A DNA stretch of 14,421 nucleotides from Anaerolineae bacterium (GTDB taxonomy: Bacteria; Chloroflexota; Anaerolineae; Anaerolineales; Anaerolineaceae): NCBI GenBank assembly GCA_016213455.1, contig JACRAG010000213.1, forward strand, positions 1 through 14,421, written 5' to 3'. The notes below the pieces were generated by a model. The model was given only the letters and a program-made list of their open reading frames with translations, made no database searches and had not been told where the DNA came from. The translations under genes were made by a program, and so were the position numbers. This document shows, one piece after another, positions 14,177 to 14,421 of the stretch. Every line of letters starts with the position of its first letter. Positions within the stretch are counted from its first letter, which is position 1.

Positions 14177-14421
14177 ATGACCACCACTTCTCCACAATGG
14201 ATGCAAGATATGCAGATCACCCTGCGCAATGTGCAGCGGCAGACCATCACCTTCACGCTTCCGGTGATTGGCGTGGCAGGCCTGGCGATGCTGCTGGTTG
14301 CCATTTTTTCCAACAAACCGTTGTGGGGCGCCTTGCTGGCTGCCGGTTTGTTCGCGCTGATCCCATTGGTCTGGCATATCTCCAGGATGTCATACCTGTG
14401 GGCGGCGCTGCTGCTGGTCAT
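14177..14421 (+). CDS. Membrane protein of unknown function (N-terminus only, cut by window edge)
   Basis: The frame is open from ATG 14177 to the right edge, 81 complete codons. The product begins MTTTSPQWMQDMQITLRNVQRQT, then shows two clear hydrophobic segments (about residues 26-43 and 48-66) and the start of a third near 72, separated by short polar turns. No signal peptide cleavage site is apparent, so it is likely a multi-pass inner-membrane protein. Upstream there is a perfect TATAAT promoter but only a weak purine stretch (AAGAGAG) as ribosome binding site. Too little is present to name a family; sensor kinases and polysaccharide-assembly proteins with N-terminal membrane domains are both possible. 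Confidence 0.6.
   Translation, partial: MTTTSPQWMQDMQITLRNVQRQTITFTLPVIGVAGLAMLLVAIFSNKPLWGALLAAGLFALIPLVWHISRMSYLWAALLLV

Noticed and set aside
1..14421. Mobile elements, CRISPR arrays, tRNA or rRNA genes
   Set aside because: No transposase, regularly spaced repeats, cloverleaf or rRNA-like sequence was seen on either strand.

Overview
The window looks like chromosomal DNA of a GC-rich, free-living bacterium, most likely Chloroflexota (Anaerolineae-like). This is inferred from the style of the genes: secreted DNRLRE and PQQ-propeller proteins with a YLPxV-type motif near the mature N-terminus, cytoplasmic GH29 and GH3 enzymes, and a B12-type radical SAM protein beside a polyprenyl-phosphate-sugar-synthase-like glycosyltransferase. 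No rRNA, tRNA, phage, IS element or CRISPR array was seen.

Region 1 (1-3162, minus strand) is a probable three-gene operon read right to left: a hexapeptide-repeat acyltransferase, a family 2 glycosyltransferase with four C-terminal membrane segments, and a B12-binding radical SAM protein that runs off the left edge. Together they suggest cell-surface glycan or lipid-linked sugar work. Region 2 (3163-3758) is an AT-rich divergent intergenic region. It holds two back-to-back promoters, a leaderless-type start for the rightward gmhB-like phosphatase, and on the minus strand a promoter, a structured element and a strong intrinsic terminator that together predict an RNA of about 155 nt. That RNA is either a free small RNA or an attenuated leader of the acyltransferase operon.

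Region 3 (3759-8965, plus strand) holds the GmhB-like heptose-bisphosphate phosphatase, then a gap rich in small inverted repeats, then a translationally coupled pair of secreted proteins: a CBM9-like plus DNRLRE protein, and a 946-residue PQQ-propeller fused to an alpha-helical, toroid-like domain. The pair ends at a GC-rich terminator.

Region 4 (9004-13907) is a carbohydrate block: a UGT-type glycosyltransferase (minus), a GH29 alpha-L-fucosidase (plus) and a GH3 beta-glycosidase (minus). Neither glycosidase has a signal peptide, so they probably trim imported or internal glycosides in the cytoplasm. Region 5 (13908-14421) is another divergent promoter region, with overlapping -10 elements and a long bulged hairpin, followed by the start of an unidentified membrane protein cut by the right edge.

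The strongest candidates for something undescribed are the structured minus-strand RNA at about 3511-3667, and the secreted DNRLRE / propeller-plus-helical-domain pair.
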